Shown here one piece after another: positions 25,710 through 38,257 of a stretch of DNA of 64,000 nt. A program made the translations under genes and the position numbers. Position 1 is the stretch's first letter. Every line of letters begins with the position of its first letter. This DNA is from Pelargonium tetragonum (taxonomy: Eukaryota > Streptophyta > Magnoliopsida > Geraniales > Geraniaceae): positions 37,584 to 101,583 of the forward strand of contig JAYMTL010000063.1 in NCBI GenBank assembly GCA_036897445.1, written 5' to 3'. The notes beneath the pieces are model-generated. The model had not been told where the DNA came from. It ran no database searches and saw only the letters and a list, made by a program, of their open reading frames with translations.

Positions 25710-27732
25710 TGTTTTGTTATGAGGCTATACCTTAAGTCTGTATCTGTATACTTTTATTGTGAACTAAATAATCTATTATTCTTTAAGCTTTATAAGGATC
25801 ATATAATATAGGTCTGTATAGCTTTGTTGTTAGGAGGATTCCTTGTAGCTAATGAAGTTGTAGTTACTGTATTCCTTATTCCTAATGAGATACTTTATAA
25901 GTAAATGGATAAAGTAGTATAGTTATTTTTGTATTACTCTATTATTAGTTATTCTATGTTTCTATTCTACTTATAGAGTTTCTAAGCCTCCTATACTATA
26001 GTAATAACAACTAACTAAAAAGAGGTAAGAACCTTAGACTAATATCACTCTCTAAACAAGGTAAACCCCTAACTATTACTAATACACAAACGACTATACT
26101 CTATATTATTATATCCCTATTACTATTCCATAACTCCTAAATAAGTAATTAATACTAATATTTAGATACAATAACAAAAAGAAAGTAGCCTAGGTACAGG
26201 CAACAATAGGGAAAAGGAATACAACAGCTACAGCAGGGAGTTCTAACAAGAAGAAGACTAAGATAGTCAAAACTCCCTTTTTAGTAAAGCTGCAAAGACT
26301 AGAAGTATACTGAATATAGATACAGAATATAGCTCATTAGTCATAAGAAAGGTAACAAGTAAGTAAGATAGAAGTAAGGCGCAGTTTTACGGTATTAGAA
26401 CCTATGCCTTACTACTAATAGTACAGCTTCTGCTGCTGCTTTTCTTAAAGCTTCTCCTAAAGCGCATATAACTAACCAAGTAAGTCAAAGAAAGAATTAG
26501 AAACAAAGAGGTCAATGGGTGGGTAAAGTAAGTATACAAGCTCCTTAAACAAACTATATAGCTTGAACCTTCCTGCTATAGTTCCTAAAAGAAGTACTCC
26601 TAAGAAAAGTCTAAGGATAAGGTAGAAGCGCTTCCTCTATTGCTTCTGGCTCTCCTTTTATATTACAAAGGGAGCCCTGTTAGTTAATTTAAGTTCTTTA
26701 AAAATTTCATTTTAATGCAGTTAATTCCAGTATATTCTGGGAATCCTAAACCAAAAAGTATAACTTCGACTAAGTAAAAGACAACACTTCATATTCTTGA
26801 GAAATTTATAAAAGAATAAGCAAGCTGTTGATCTCCGAGGAGCTACTCTTGGCTCGAGCAGGTAGTAGAGCACAATGAAGCCCTCAAGTCTTTAATATAG
26901 GGTATCCTCCTTACAAAAACCGGCTCTTGCCTTTAAACTAAAAAGCTCCCTTTTCTTGTAAAAGCAAACCCCCTTTAGGCATCCTTGCCTTAAAAATGTA
27001 AAGAAAACTCAGGAGAACGGCCTTACCAAATCCTAAAAAACTACTAGATAGACTCCTATGGAACCCCTTTTTTACTACCAGCTTTGCCCCCTGCAAAATA
27101 TTCCGAGGTTTTTAGAGTCAAGATTTCCTATCTCTTTTTTTTGAATTGCTTAAACTTACAATGTATTCATTACACAAATAGCATATCCGACTAAAAGGCT
27201 TGCCCGGCATTAAGGTACTTGTAGGAACAAAAAAAACGGGCCCTTAATGTCTTGTAAAAACGAAGTTCATTTTCTTTATACTTTACCTTGTTGAAAAAGG
27301 GTAATATTATACTAAACCTGAAGTGAAGAATTCCCCGTTTGTAATAATGCTAATTATTAACAGGAAGGAGAAGAAACCTTTACCTATATACTATACTTCA
27401 ATTCTAACGGGTTTCCCTAGAGTTTTTTAATCCCTTTTGTTAGGGCCTTTCTAATTAGATCTAAAAGGGGAAATTCCTACATTAAGCCTTTATTTAAAAA
27501 TTCCTAAGTACTTTAACTAGCTTGTTCTGTAATATAGATATAAATTGTATTACTTGTTAAGGGGGGTTATTACCTCTTGTTGCACCATACCACGCAGAGG
27601 GTACCTTATAAAGAAAGAGAATGGGTCAGTTCTTGTTCCCGACTAAAGGCATTCGGAACAAGGGTAATGCTAGATAGTTTCTTGATAGTACATCCACACT
27701 TTATAGGCACACACACAATTCTTCTTGACTTT
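25710..27732. other. mixed purine-rich and T-rich stretch without assignable genes
   Basis: On the plus strand one frame from about 25716 to 26450 contains roughly 15 TAA/TAG and no TGA. Its product would be hydrophobic at first, then K/E/Q-rich, with no recognised domain. A second frame near 26195-26310 reads as a basic peptide. A D-arm-like word (AGGTAGTAGAGCAC) lies at 26860-26873. None is strong enough to call a gene. Confidence 0.35.
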
Positions 27733-28614
27733 TCAAGCTTTCTTAAGAGCTATACTTGTACTCTTAATACCGGGCTTTTTACCCTGGGTTTTCTTAGGCT
27801 TTGTAGCTAAACTCTTCTTTACAGCTAGACTATTCCTCTTAGTATGGCTCTCTCTATTATACTCTTCTAGCCTACTAGACTTCTTGTACTTATAAATAGA
27901 ATAGTATATTCTATTAGTATTCTTATTTTCTTGTACTTATGGTCTAGGGAGTGTCTCGGTATTGACTTCTTCTAGTTAAGAAAGGGGTATTCCTAAGTTG
28001 TTATAACTAAGATTTGACTTAATAAGTTTGGAGTTGGGTATCCAGTTGAAGGGCTTTTTTGTGCCTAAGTATAGATATAGGGAAGTATACCCGGGGAAGG
28101 GGAAGGACTTGTTTATAAGGTAGTTACAAAATCTAGTAATTAGTCTTAACTTAAAAAGGGAGCACCCAAGCTCTAATACAAGGACTTTAAGGGCAGGAGG
28201 TTTCATAGAAAAGAAATTCGTATTTCCAAGCTGTGATTTTGTTCTTATACGGAGCTTAGTACTTTGTACATTTTGGGCCTTACTTATAGATTCCCTACTG
28301 TAGGAGTTATCCTACTTATAATTAGGGTGTAGTAAAGTAGTGTATTTATTATATTCTATTGTATAGTCTAGCATAGTATTAGTAGTTCCTCTTGGTTCCT
28401 TGCTCTTATCATTATAAGAGGAAACAAACCTTATTTAGTTTAGAGTTAGACTCCCCACTTGATCACTATCTGAAATTTGGAAACTTTTGAAACAGAGCAA
28501 CAACTCCATACCTGTATCTAAATTGTTGCGGTAAAAGCTAGTCTGAAAAGACCCGCTTTTCCAAAGAGTACTTTAACGTAGAAAATCCTGTAAATGCACT
28601 CCTAGTACCCCCTT
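27733..28614 (-). other. long minus-strand frame broken only by TAA/TAG, ending in TGA
   Basis: Between TGA at 28617-28615 and TGA at 27735-27733 one frame spans 293 codons. It contains only four in-frame stops: TAA at 28575 and 28437, TAG at 28314 and TAA at 27978, plus TAA at 27939 (five in all). An ATG at 28509 would give 258 residues if TAA/TAG are read as sense. The C-terminal 50 residues are K-rich (ATKPKKTQGKKPG). I recognise no domain. The TAA/TAG rate (under 2% of codons) is well below the roughly 5-6% expected from base composition. The strand is T-poor here, which lowers it too, and a second frame is also partly open. It could be a nonsense-only pseudogene, a gene with recoded TAA/TAG, or a compositional artefact. 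Confidence 0.3.
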
Positions 28615-28909
28615 TCACAGGGTGCCTTATAGTTTTAGGATGGAGGCACTTTTAATAAAATTGAGTAACAATTTTGAGTAATAATTAGAACTGTAGTTAA
28701 GATTTTATAAGGATGGATCCTTTCCCAAGTACTCTTTTTGTATTACTAAAATTATCAACTCGTCTCTTGCTATTTTACGGATCCGGATCTTAGAGGTAGC
28801 CTTTTATCCTTATGAGTCCACTTAAGCACTTCTTTTCTTTAGACGAGACGGGCTTGGGAGTGTATGCAGCATAAAAAGGGAGTTTCCAGGCAAACCCAAG
28901 GGCAAGGCC

Positions 28910-28927
28910 TAAGGTAACGAAGTTAAT
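28910..28927 (+). repeat. dispersed 18-mer, copy a
   Basis: TAAGGTAACGAAGTTAAT is identical at 56249-56266. Its 14-base core recurs inverted at 53983-53996. The core begins GGTAA like the six-copy 15-mer, so the two families may be related. Confidence 0.8.
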
Positions 28928-29323
28928 TATTCATTTTTTTTGTTAGAAGATACTGCTGCTTACGTGTGCTAAAGAAACGGAATACAACTTTGCAAGAGGA
29001 ATTTCATTTACTTTAGATAGAAAGCAAAAGCCTCTATGAAATTTCTTAATACCCCTTTTTAGATTAGACTCCCGGTATAATAGTAATTTACTGAGCTAAA
29101 TTCTTCGATCCTATTCTTTTCTGCTGACTTTGTTATAACTCTTTTTAGTTTCAAGTATTAACTATTAACCTAAGCATTTTCTCTCTAAAACCGGATTTCT
29201 TTTATTCTGATTTAACAACCCAGTTGAGCGAAAGCTTTCTGAAAAAAGAAACGTTAAAGACTCTCGAACTAGCTCTACCCTGAATAACTTTAGACTTTAG
29301 ATCTGCTCTTAGACCTAGACGAG

Positions 29324-29344
29324 GCCCTTCGCGCTAGAGGGGGC
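29324..29344. repeat. short GC-rich stem-loop
   Basis: GCCC with TT can pair with GGGGGC across a short loop containing GCGCTA. At roughly six pairs including G-U it is modest, but it stands out against the A+T-rich surroundings. Function unknown. Confidence 0.35.
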
Positions 29345-29701
29345 GTTTAGGGGCTTCCTTTCAGACGGAAAACTTGCTAGAGAGCCTACTCCTTTTAAAT
29401 CCCATTTTGTATTCAATATTCCAGGAATCGCTTATGTACTTTATTCTATGCTTAGCTCTTTGTTAACTGGATCGGGAAGTAAGGGGCAATAAAATCTCTT
29501 TAGTTTATTATATTTAAGTGTAAGTGGAACTAGAAAAACCCTTTCTAAATGAATGAGATTGCCCTGTTTAGAGGCTGGGGTGCCTCTTTCCGAATAAGGG
29601 AGGAGAACCCATTAGAAATGCCCTACCAAACCCTAGATACATTATTTTATTACCGAGGTTTTAAAAGATTTTAGGACTCTCCGGAAACCTTTCCTAAAAT
29701 A

Positions 29702-30004
29702 TCATTCTCTTACTTTCCAAATCCACTTTACTGGAAATGCATTACTTTAGTATTATGATAGAACATATGGCTTAGACTTTCCTCTTTTCTTACTGCCCGG
29801 TTTCTGTAGCCTTCTCTTCATAGTTCTACTCTTTTGTATCTCTATCTTGATAGCCTTACTCTTAATCATAACCGATTTCTTTTTATAATACAGACCTTCC
29901 CTCTTAGCTAGGGCGGAACTCTGTAGCTTCATAAAATCTCTGCCGGTAGCTATACTCTTACTAGGGGTCTTCCTCTTGTCGCTAGTGGATATGTGTACTC
30001 TTCT
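29702..30004 (-). other. K-rich open frame of 83 codons without an early start
   Basis: A clean frame of 83 codons runs from just after TGA (30007-30005) to TAA at 29755-29753. Reading through that TAA would extend it to TGA at 29704-29702. The first ATG is at 29932, leaving 59 residues before the TAA. The peptide is very basic (MIKSKAIKIEIQKSRTMKRR) with AAG as the favoured lysine codon and no membrane segment. Histone-tail-like words occur, but no family match is convincing. It may be a small basic protein gene or the remnant of one, or an artefact of a purine-rich strand. Confidence 0.3.
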
Positions 30005-31612
30005 TCAAGTTAAAGCATTTCCTTTTAACAAAACCCGGTTCAGGAATTTCTTTTAGTTACAAATTTTTACAAACACCTTTTAGATGATGGCTGACGAGAA
30101 TGCCCAAAAATTATGGTTAGTACCTCTCCTTCTGCTACCTTTCTAACCTAAGATGGAAGACTCCTACTCCTTGGAGCTATACTACCTACTTTCTTATAAA
30201 ACTTTTCCTTTGTTAGCTATACCTGTTGCTTTAGTGGTACTCTTACTGGCTGCCTTATGGTTTCCCTCTACTTATTTTAGTTTTTATAAGTATTCATATA
30301 GCAGAGTTGTATTGGGGTTCCTCTTCTATTTATTTGCAACTGGTATATAGAGAAGTTAGTATAGATAAAAGTCCTGTTAAAGGTGAACTTCCTTTTGTTT
30401 TAGTTCTTACTACTATATATTCGTCAAGAAACCTAACCGCTCTGTGGAGCCTTTTATAATAACCCCCTGTGTACTCAAATTAAACCTAGCTTTAGACTTA
30501 GTCGAGGACTAAAAAACTTTCCTATTGCTCTTGGAAGCTCGTTATAGCCAACATTTACTACTTATTACCTGCTTTCTTATGAGATATCTTCTCTATCTCA
30601 TTACTTTAGAAAAGAACCCCATTGCATACAAGAAATAGGAATCTCCTGAAAACTTTTACGCATTTCATTTTTTTACAGATCTGATAAAGAAAAAGGGTAC
30701 TAATTGCTCGGAAGTCTTTATATAAAAAGCTTGCATAAAGGAAGACATATTTTGTCTTTTTAGGGAATCCCATTTCTAGTTTTGTGGTTAGTTACTAGAG
30801 GTGGTGAACCGTTGGTATAGTTTCAATTCTATTTTATATAACAGCTGATTCAAAAGGAATTCCTGCGGATAAGTTCTTGCTTTAACCTTGGTTTTTGGAT
30901 TGGTTAGATCCACCAGCTCCTGGAAGGTTAATTTACGAAGTTTTGTATTAAAAGCGATTTTCGTTTCAACTAAACGGGGGGTTCTCAATCTATTTTGCAA
31001 GTGGAGGCTGGTTAGTCTAATTTTAGCTTGTATGATATAAAGGCTTGAACCTCCTGAAAAAAAAAGTATTGAGAATGCATCTCTTATCGAATTAATTTGT
31101 AAATATTCCCAAGGATGTCTTTATACTGTAACATTTCATGAGTTTTAACTATAAGAATAAGACGATGAACTCCTACCAACTAATTAAGAAGGGTTTTGCA
31201 CCACTAGGAAAACCACTAACAGGGAAACTTCCACTAAATTAGTACATGAAAAAAGTTGACGCACTCCTTGTAACTCTTGTGTATTACGTTGCCTTTGTGA
31301 GGTATGCCTCGGACCCCCTACTGATAGCTTCCAAAAATTATGAATTTAGTTTTTAGGTTATCCCCTTCTTGTGCTGGGTAAAGCCCGGATAAAATATACG
31401 TTAAGAGTACAGATGCTCTTTATCTTAATTGAGGTATTCCGTATTCTATAATTGAGAAGAAAAATCGAGGAATCGTTGGTATATAATGACATCCTAGTAC
31501 AGTAAGCTTAAGTTCTTAGGATTCCTTTCCTACAAAGGCTTTTCATGAAATAGTCGAAGGTTCATACGCACTTCCCACTGCAGACGAATACTCGTATAAA
31601 GACAAATTCTGA

Positions 31613-31627
31613 GGTAATGTAATTAAG
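31613..31627 (+). repeat. dispersed 15-mer, copy d
   Basis: Exact GGTAATGTAATTAAG followed by AAG, the same three bases as copy e at 39977. Confidence 0.85.
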
Positions 31628-32986
31628 AAGTTAACCCCTTTGGAAAGTCCTATTTAGAATCCTACTTTGACGAATTAGAAGTATAATCCTTAATTCAAGA
31701 CTCCTAAAAAGCGAGGCTTTAAAAATCTTTTTATACGAGGTATACCGCAAAGCTTCTAAACTCCAAAATAAAAACTTCGATAACGCTCTACTAGGTCTAA
31801 CTATATAAACTCTCATCCATTTTCTTTATTATTACTAAAATCTCTGTTTCTAGTTTTTGTTGATTTGTACTGATAATCAATCTTCGATACTTTGGAGAAA
31901 GATAGAACCGCGTAACGGAGCTAAGACTTTGCGACTTGAACCCTTACATGCCGATTCCATGAACTTTTGCTTTACCATGTAGAACTATACTCAAAACTAC
32001 TCGCTTACTATCTAGAGTATTCAAGACGAGCTAAAATTATTGATATTTAAGACGAGGATCGGAACTGGTCTTATCCCAACTAGAAACTCCTAACAAGGGC
32101 ACGTAGCAAACAAGTATTATACCGAGAATTAAAAAGCCCTTCTACTAAGGGGAACTACAAGGACTTTGGAAGGTATCCATCTATTTTTATGACGTCCGAA
32201 GGGGCTTGGAATATTCTAACTTCTCAAACTCTCCTAAAACTGGCATCAGGAGTCAAAGCTCGGAATCCAAGGACATTCTAAACAGGGTCTTAAGGTTCAT
32301 TTTTTAAGTGTTGAATACTTATTATTTAATAAGCGTAAGGCTCCTCAACTATATGAAAGATCAAGAGTTTCCTAATCCTTGACCTGATTTGCCTCTTGCT
32401 AGGTATAGACATATATATATAATCTTTCTTTAATTTGCGAAGGAACTTAGATTTTGTATCCTAGCTACTAAAAAAATAGAAAAAATTTCTGTCCTTAGAT
32501 ATAATAAGTCTACCTTAGATGGAACATGAGCCAGGCCTGACTAAAATTTGTTCCATTCGAGTAAATATCACGGTCCTTGCACCCCTCGGCTCCTTGTGAT
32601 AAAAACCTAGCACTTAGGCGTTTTCTCATCTCTAACTAGAGAGAAAGAGTTTCGTAGGGGAGCTTATAGCGTTATTTTTTATTATTGTATTAAGAATCCT
32701 ACAAATCCCGGTAGTATACATAGGCACTTATTCGATATATTGTTCGGTAATATTTTTCTTTTGCTCAAGCAGCTACTAATAGCTAACTAAAGTTTTCCCA
32801 TAAAAGCAATATTAAGAAAGAAGTACCAAATATGCGGAAATCTAATTTTAATAAAGTATTAGCTAAATATAGAATTAGAGGGTTCAGAGTAACTCAATAA
32901 GATTTTTAAGTGTTGTAATAAGAGAAAATCAAAGTATTGCGGTTTCGGCTTTAGAGTCTAGTAATTTTAGAATTAAAAGGGCGTTC

Positions 32987-33004
32987 GAACCCTTACATGT
33001 ACGT
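32987..33004 (-). pseudogene. isolated T-arm-like hairpin
   Basis: On the minus strand AAGGG pairs perfectly with CCCTT around TTCGAACG, a T-loop-like core one base too long. The nearby minus-strand word at 31930-31945 shares the same GTAAGGGTTC context. No D or anticodon arm is attached. Confidence 0.3.
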
Positions 33005-35333
33005 GTAATGTTGGGGAAGCGAGTTTGTCTAGTTTGTAGTTATCGTAGTTTTCTCGATACTTGTTCTTAAATAAAAAGCATCTATCCTTTATATCCAGCA
33101 AGCAAAATTCCCCGTAAATTGCCACAAGTCCCGCAGTTTTATACCAGTGCTATATGGATCCTTATCTCTCTGCTACAACAAGGAAAAAGGCATTTTTCTT
33201 TGAAAGAAGGAAATTGGATAGAAAATTTCTATTTTTCTGATTAAGAATAAGTTTTTAGGCTGCCGAACAAAGAACTAAAACGTAGGCGCAAGGCTGTCAA
33301 TCAAAGGTTCAAATCCATATTTTGGTATCGGTAGGCTTGCTATTTTAACACAAGAAGCATAGGGATTTCAGATAGAATAACAAGGTATCAAGGAAGGGCC
33401 CTCTTTATCAGATCAGCTACTCTAGACAAAGGTGCATCTATATAATAGACCCCTATAGGAAAGATATTGAAGAATTAGTGGCCTCTAAAATAATAGTAAT
33501 TCTCCTAGTGAATATAGGCTACTAAAAGGGGTCGAGGTAAATTTTATTTTGCGAAATTCGTATAACTCTAGAGGTAGGAACTCCTTCTTTTTTTGAAGAT
33601 ATATATATTAAAGTAGATGGGTATCCTTCTCTTAGTAGAATTCTAAATAAGCATGAACTTGCAATTAAGTTATGTAAAAGTAAGTTACACCCGTTAAAAC
33701 TTTGACTATAAATTTGCTTATTTAAGTCTTTTGGTATTACATAAGTAAAACCTTGAAAGAATACACTTTTCATTTTACTAAAGAACCTAAGGTCCCCTTC
33801 TTTATTCTAGTAAAAAGCAACTCAAACTTTTGGAAAGGGGGTTCCCTTAAGTTGAAGTACTATATCGTACTCATTTTAATCCTTATTGAATGAAGCTTCT
33901 CTTTATACTTCTTTTGGACGAGCCCCTATCCTATAGAGTTATGGCCATTTAAAAGGACTCTTCTTAGTTTTAAGTTTTTCCCGCTAGAACTTTTGAATCG
34001 ACTTTTAGGGTGCTTGTAGATTCAATTTCTACGGCTTAAGGTGTTATGCTTTGGATTATAAAAATTTTTGTGTTTTACCTTTCTTATGAAATATCTATTA
34101 TATTGTATATTGTCATTATCAAAACTAGAAGCTAAAGGGGTTTAGAACCCTTGTAGGAAGTCTTACCTAATTTGAGTCTTTTACAAGACTTCCTATATTC
34201 TTAGTACAAAAAAGAAGAATGAAACTTTACTATTTATTATTCAGGGAAACTCTTCTTCTTTAAAGAAAACAACAGCTATAGAAGCTTAAGGTAATTCCGG
34301 CTAACCCTAACTTTCTTGTAGCCTCCTTAGAATATGAAAGAGGTTTTTAAAAATCGATATTCGGAATCAAGGGGCACTCCTATATTTGCATTTGCAGGGA
34401 AGGCTTATTCCTTCTATTTCAAAAAGGGTTTTTCCATAATTAAAAAGTATCTAATTCTTACTGACCGGTTGTATCCATACTTTAGAAACTTTTTGTTCTA
34501 AGTCTAATTAGAAAGGATATCGAACTTAGAGATTTCATTAATTAGAGGCTCTATAACATTTACTGGAATATAGTAAAAAGATATTAAAGAGTCTTAATAG
34601 AAAGATTTCCTGTTGCTATTTTTTAGTACCGCTTTCCTTTTTACTACAGAAACCTTTTTATAGGGCCTGCTAAAGGTATACAAATATAAGTTTCCCTAAA
34701 AAAAAGTACTCCACAGAAAGAAAATCCCGAATGAGTCACTTGTTAGTAGAGAGGCGCGAGACACCCCCTCCCCTTTATACGGATTATTACTAGTCAGTAA
34801 AATATCTTATTCTATATTAATGGAGTCCTGATATTACAAATTGAGTAAACTTAGACTTGAGCTAAACTTTTATTAAGGTCTTAAGGAATTGAACACTTAT
34901 TAGTTAATACTGTCGTATTACCTATACTCTAAGAAAAGCTTGCTTATTAAAAGGCTCCTCCATTATTAATATTAAATTCTAATTTCTTAGTATATTCCAC
35001 TTTTCCTATACTTTTGACTTACAATTTAGGCAATTACCAGAGTTGGCTAGTAGTTACACCTTTTAATTAGCATTTAGCTTAGCATACTACCCGTATTTTA
35101 TATGAAGTAATAAAATCATATATAAAAGATAGAAATCCTTATTTTCTTATTATTAAAATTTTCTTTATTAGACTAACCTTGATAGGATGGGGCGAAAGTG
35201 GTTTAACAATTTATAAGGGAAAAGGCGAACTCTTTTTTTAATCCGCTAAGAAAAGCAAGTACAAGTTTCTTTAGTCTTTTTGTGTAAAATTAGATTTAAT
35301 CTATTAAAATCAAGAGGAAGCTGAAGCTAGCAT

Positions 35334-35349
35334 TGAGGCCGGGGCCTCA
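35334..35349. repeat. GC hairpin TGAGGC-CGGG-GCCTCA
   Basis: Perfect six-base arms enclose CGGG (or seven-base arms with a GG centre), giving a very GC-rich stem in A+T-rich DNA. No T run follows, so a simple terminator role is not supported. Confidence 0.65.
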
Positions 35350-35957
35350 CATTCGAGAAGTAAGAAGTATTATCATGAGAAAGGGCGCTTTGTGACCTAA
35401 TTCTAGGCTATAATTAAGGAAGGTGAGGGTAACACAATTTTATGTATTCTTGTCTTTACTCTTGAGGGCTCAAGTCTAAATCTGGGTTAACAGCATAGGG
35501 ATATAAAGAGACACGGAGGTAAGTCTACCCGGGAAAATGAGATCTTAAAGAATTTGGGGTACAGGTCCCCGCATTTCTGCGAAACAACAACTAAAATAGT
35601 TTACTGCTCTGTTTTTATAAAACAAGAGGTTTCAATACTTACCTTATATCTAGAGACTAGAGATTAGAATCCAGTTTTGAATGGTGGATAAGAAATGAGG
35701 CTTTGCTGTATAGTTTCTACCTATAGTAGGGTTTTTAAATATTAACAGGACTTTACTGCCTGGAATTCTAGAGTCCCTAGCTTTTGAGAAATTGTAGTTG
35801 CCGGATTCGGAGAAAAAAAAGAAGATTGATTAAGTACTGAAATTCAAAAACAGTATTGCAGGACTTTTTCGTGATCTACAACGTTAAGGGAATGTATGAT
35901 TCTACATTTATAGAATTGCCGAGGTTTTTATATACTAAATTCAGGCTCGTAGACTCT

Positions 35958-35975
35958 CCAATCTGTCCAATCTGT
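35958..35975. repeat. 9-bp unit CCAATCTGT, two exact tandem copies
   Basis: Exact abutting duplication inside a short chance open frame. Confidence 0.75.
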
Positions 35976-36274
35976 TTAAAAGTAATCTTAGGACAACCCC
36001 TTTTATTAATGTACAAGTTCACTTACTCGCCAGGAACCCCGGGGTTTCCAAAATTAGAAGTTGTATTGTATGGGAGTCAACCCTTTTCTTAGTCGGAAGT
36101 AGCTTTTATTAAAAAAGAAGTGCTTTACCTTCTACGTTTAACTTATAGGGTTTCCACTTAAAATACAAGAGGTAAAATATCTGACTTTAGAGCAAGTTTC
36201 CCTACCCGAAAAGCTATTCGCTGTCATTTGAGTTTCCTTTAAGTTTATAAGTCACTTTTCTTAAACTAATTCCT

Positions 36275-36318
36275 GTGTTTAGTTACCTTTGGAAAGATTT
36301 CCAAAGGTAACTAAACAC
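36275..36318. repeat. 44-bp hairpin, 21-bp perfect arms, 2-base centre
   Basis: Arm 36275-36295 is the exact reverse complement of arm 36298-36318, separated only by GA. This cannot be chance. The arms contain GGTAACTAAACAC, again beginning GGTAA like the dispersed repeats. Candidate roles are a cruciform-forming site, a bidirectional terminator or processing hairpin, a recombination junction, or a palindrome from inverted duplication. No recognisable gene lies within 200 bases on either side. Confidence 0.9.
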
Positions 36319-38135
36319 CCAGGCATTCTAAAGTAAATGCTTTTGAATAGAAAAGAAAAAGGGGGGAACCCGGAAAAGTAGATAAGTACATAACAGCATA
36401 TCTTTTCTTGATAGAGATTCTTATACTTTACATACTACCCGGGCGGAAAGAGGGAGTAGCGTTTAAATTACTCCGGCAGAACCTGTACTATTTATATTCG
36501 TTTTGTAAGCAAGAACATAACATAAGGGCCTTTTTCAATCCCAACAAAAAAAGAAACTTTAAATGAAATTGCAAATTTGACGGAGGGTCGTTGGCTAGTA
36601 CTTTTACGCATGTTTTTAGGAAATAACAGAATTGAGTGGAAATTCGCGTTTCTTTTTTGGAGTCTTTCCAAGAATAAGTATAAAAAGGGTGCCCTTAGCT
36701 TGAAAAAGGTATCTCGCGAATTAATTAGGCCCTTTGTACCCCTACGTAACTTTCGAAGGTTTTCCGGATCCCTATACTTAATTTACAGCAACAAGGATTT
36801 ACTCTTATCTTTTTTTATGACTCAAATGATAAAGAAAGTCATTCTAATTTTGACTCCGTTGTAGATAAAACTTTTAGCGGCATGTCATTTTATAAGAAAA
36901 ATCCTCTACAGTAATACAAATGTAATAGACCTTTAAAAAGATTTTTGCAAAAGTTGTTTTATGCCGCGACTTGATCAAAGCAAGGAATTGGTAGGGGTCG
37001 CTTGGTTAGCATAAATTACTTTTGGTTTTTCACGTAGCCCCCTAGGTTTGCTATGGCTTTAGGAAGAGTCCCTTTTTTATAACAATAAAAAGAAGCCCCT
37101 GTATACTTTAGAGGTACCCTACCCCCTTTTTTTATAGGACGAGAAATTAGAATGCAAATCCCCAGTATTATATATACTTTCCACCGTTTCGAGGTAACAA
37201 GTTTACAATTCATATACTTCTAACGCGACTTCAAAAGCTTTTTCTTGGAATTTTTTAAGAAAGACAGCAATTTGGGAGTTCACTTATAAATAAGGGATGC
37301 TAAGGTGCGGAACTAAAAGAAACTTTTTGTCAATAAACAGGGTACTCACTATCTTTTTTATTCTGATTCATTTTGGGTTTATCTATACCCGGATGCTATT
37401 ATTAGCAGGTACTTCTGTGTAGCAGCGGGTGCCTTTTCCTTGAACCTCGATATCTATTAGTTCCGTTATAATAGTAGGTAGAAAACAGAAAATCCAAAAA
37501 GTACAGTTTCTTTTTCTATTTCCAGAATGTTTTAGTTCCTTATTTTTTTAGGGCTCATTTTCAATTTAACAAGTATTTCTATCTATATACTAGATAGGGC
37601 CCGTTTTTTTATCCGGTTGATTTAAAGTTTAGTGTACAAGCAAGAATCCGGGTAAGGTTCTTTTTTCTATTATTAGACGACTTAGACAGTAAAGCAAAAA
37701 AGCTCGCTAGAAGAATAGCGGGTAAATTTTGACTTAATTAGTACTTCTTCTATTTCGTAGAACATGTTCTATATAATTTGTCATTTTGAGTCTTTTATCG
37801 ATTTCATTTATTAGATATCTTATTTTCTCTATCCTCGGTTATAGTAAGGGGCTCGGTTTACAAACTTCACGAGGTGTTTATAGAATCTCCACGGATCTTG
37901 CAAGCTTTTTAATCTCGCTAAGGTTAAAAACTAAGAAACATTCCCTATAGTAATAAAAACTTCCCGAATACGCAACTAAATAGAGTTTGGGGCAATAGAT
38001 AAAACCTTAGGTTTTTAGACAAGTCTAAAAGCCCAGCCCTTCAAGGACAAAGTAAACTTTACATTTACTTACATGGAATCCCTTATTAGTGGGTAAAACT
38101 TAATTGCACTATACCTTGGAGTTGAGAGAGCAATT

Positions 38136-38153
38136 CTCTAAATACTCTAAATA
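38136..38153. repeat. 9-bp unit CTCTAAATA, two exact tandem copies
   Basis: Exact abutting duplication. Confidence 0.75.
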
Positions 38154-38228
38154 ATAGGAAAATCCTTTTCTTCAGTGACGTAGTCTAGTAATATTATAGC
38201 CTGATACTATACCTAGAGGGTAAACTCG

Positions 38229-38257
38229 TGATTTCAAAATGTAGGTTCAAGTCCCGC
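38229..38257 (+). pseudogene. tRNA-like anticodon/T-arm fragment
   Basis: GATTTCAAAATGTAG is followed by GTTCAAGTCCCGC. The T stem GTAGG/CCCGC pairs at four of five positions, and an acceptor-like CCCACTA follows closely. No 5' half is recognised upstream. Confidence 0.3.

Larger units (their letters stand above)
28618..29701. other. gene-free stretch
   Basis: No coding signal is recognised. It includes one copy of the AAGGTAACGAAGTTAAT repeat (28910-28927) and a short GC stem near 29324-29344. Confidence 0.5.

Noticed and set aside
25681-26640. Idea that the whole window is simply reversed and hides ordinary genes
   Set aside because: Reading the complement in place gave a promising short peptide at 25698. 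But stop counts in 58321-58800 are nearly equal for true (70) and reversed (65) readings, and T-loop words appear in the correct polarity. The compositional oddity remains reported as a finding.
29753-30004. Histone H3-like words in the lysine-rich frame
   Set aside because: Only QSSA and scattered K/T/A words match; spacing and core residues of the histone fold are absent.
30153-30350. 65-codon hydrophobic frame resembling a membrane segment
   Set aside because: T-rich DNA gives hydrophobic peptides in any frame; no second helix pattern or context supports a gene.
30788-31000. 70-codon minus-strand frame
   Set aside because: Reads plausibly but has no motif of any family I know and no supporting context.
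33522-33773. 83-codon minus-strand frame with repeated G-x-P words
   Set aside because: The words follow from the recurrent purine/pyrimidine DNA element; no protein family recognised.
36577-36864. 95-codon plus-strand open frame
   Set aside because: TTG start, no domain, no ribosome binding site, no neighbouring gene; within chance length.
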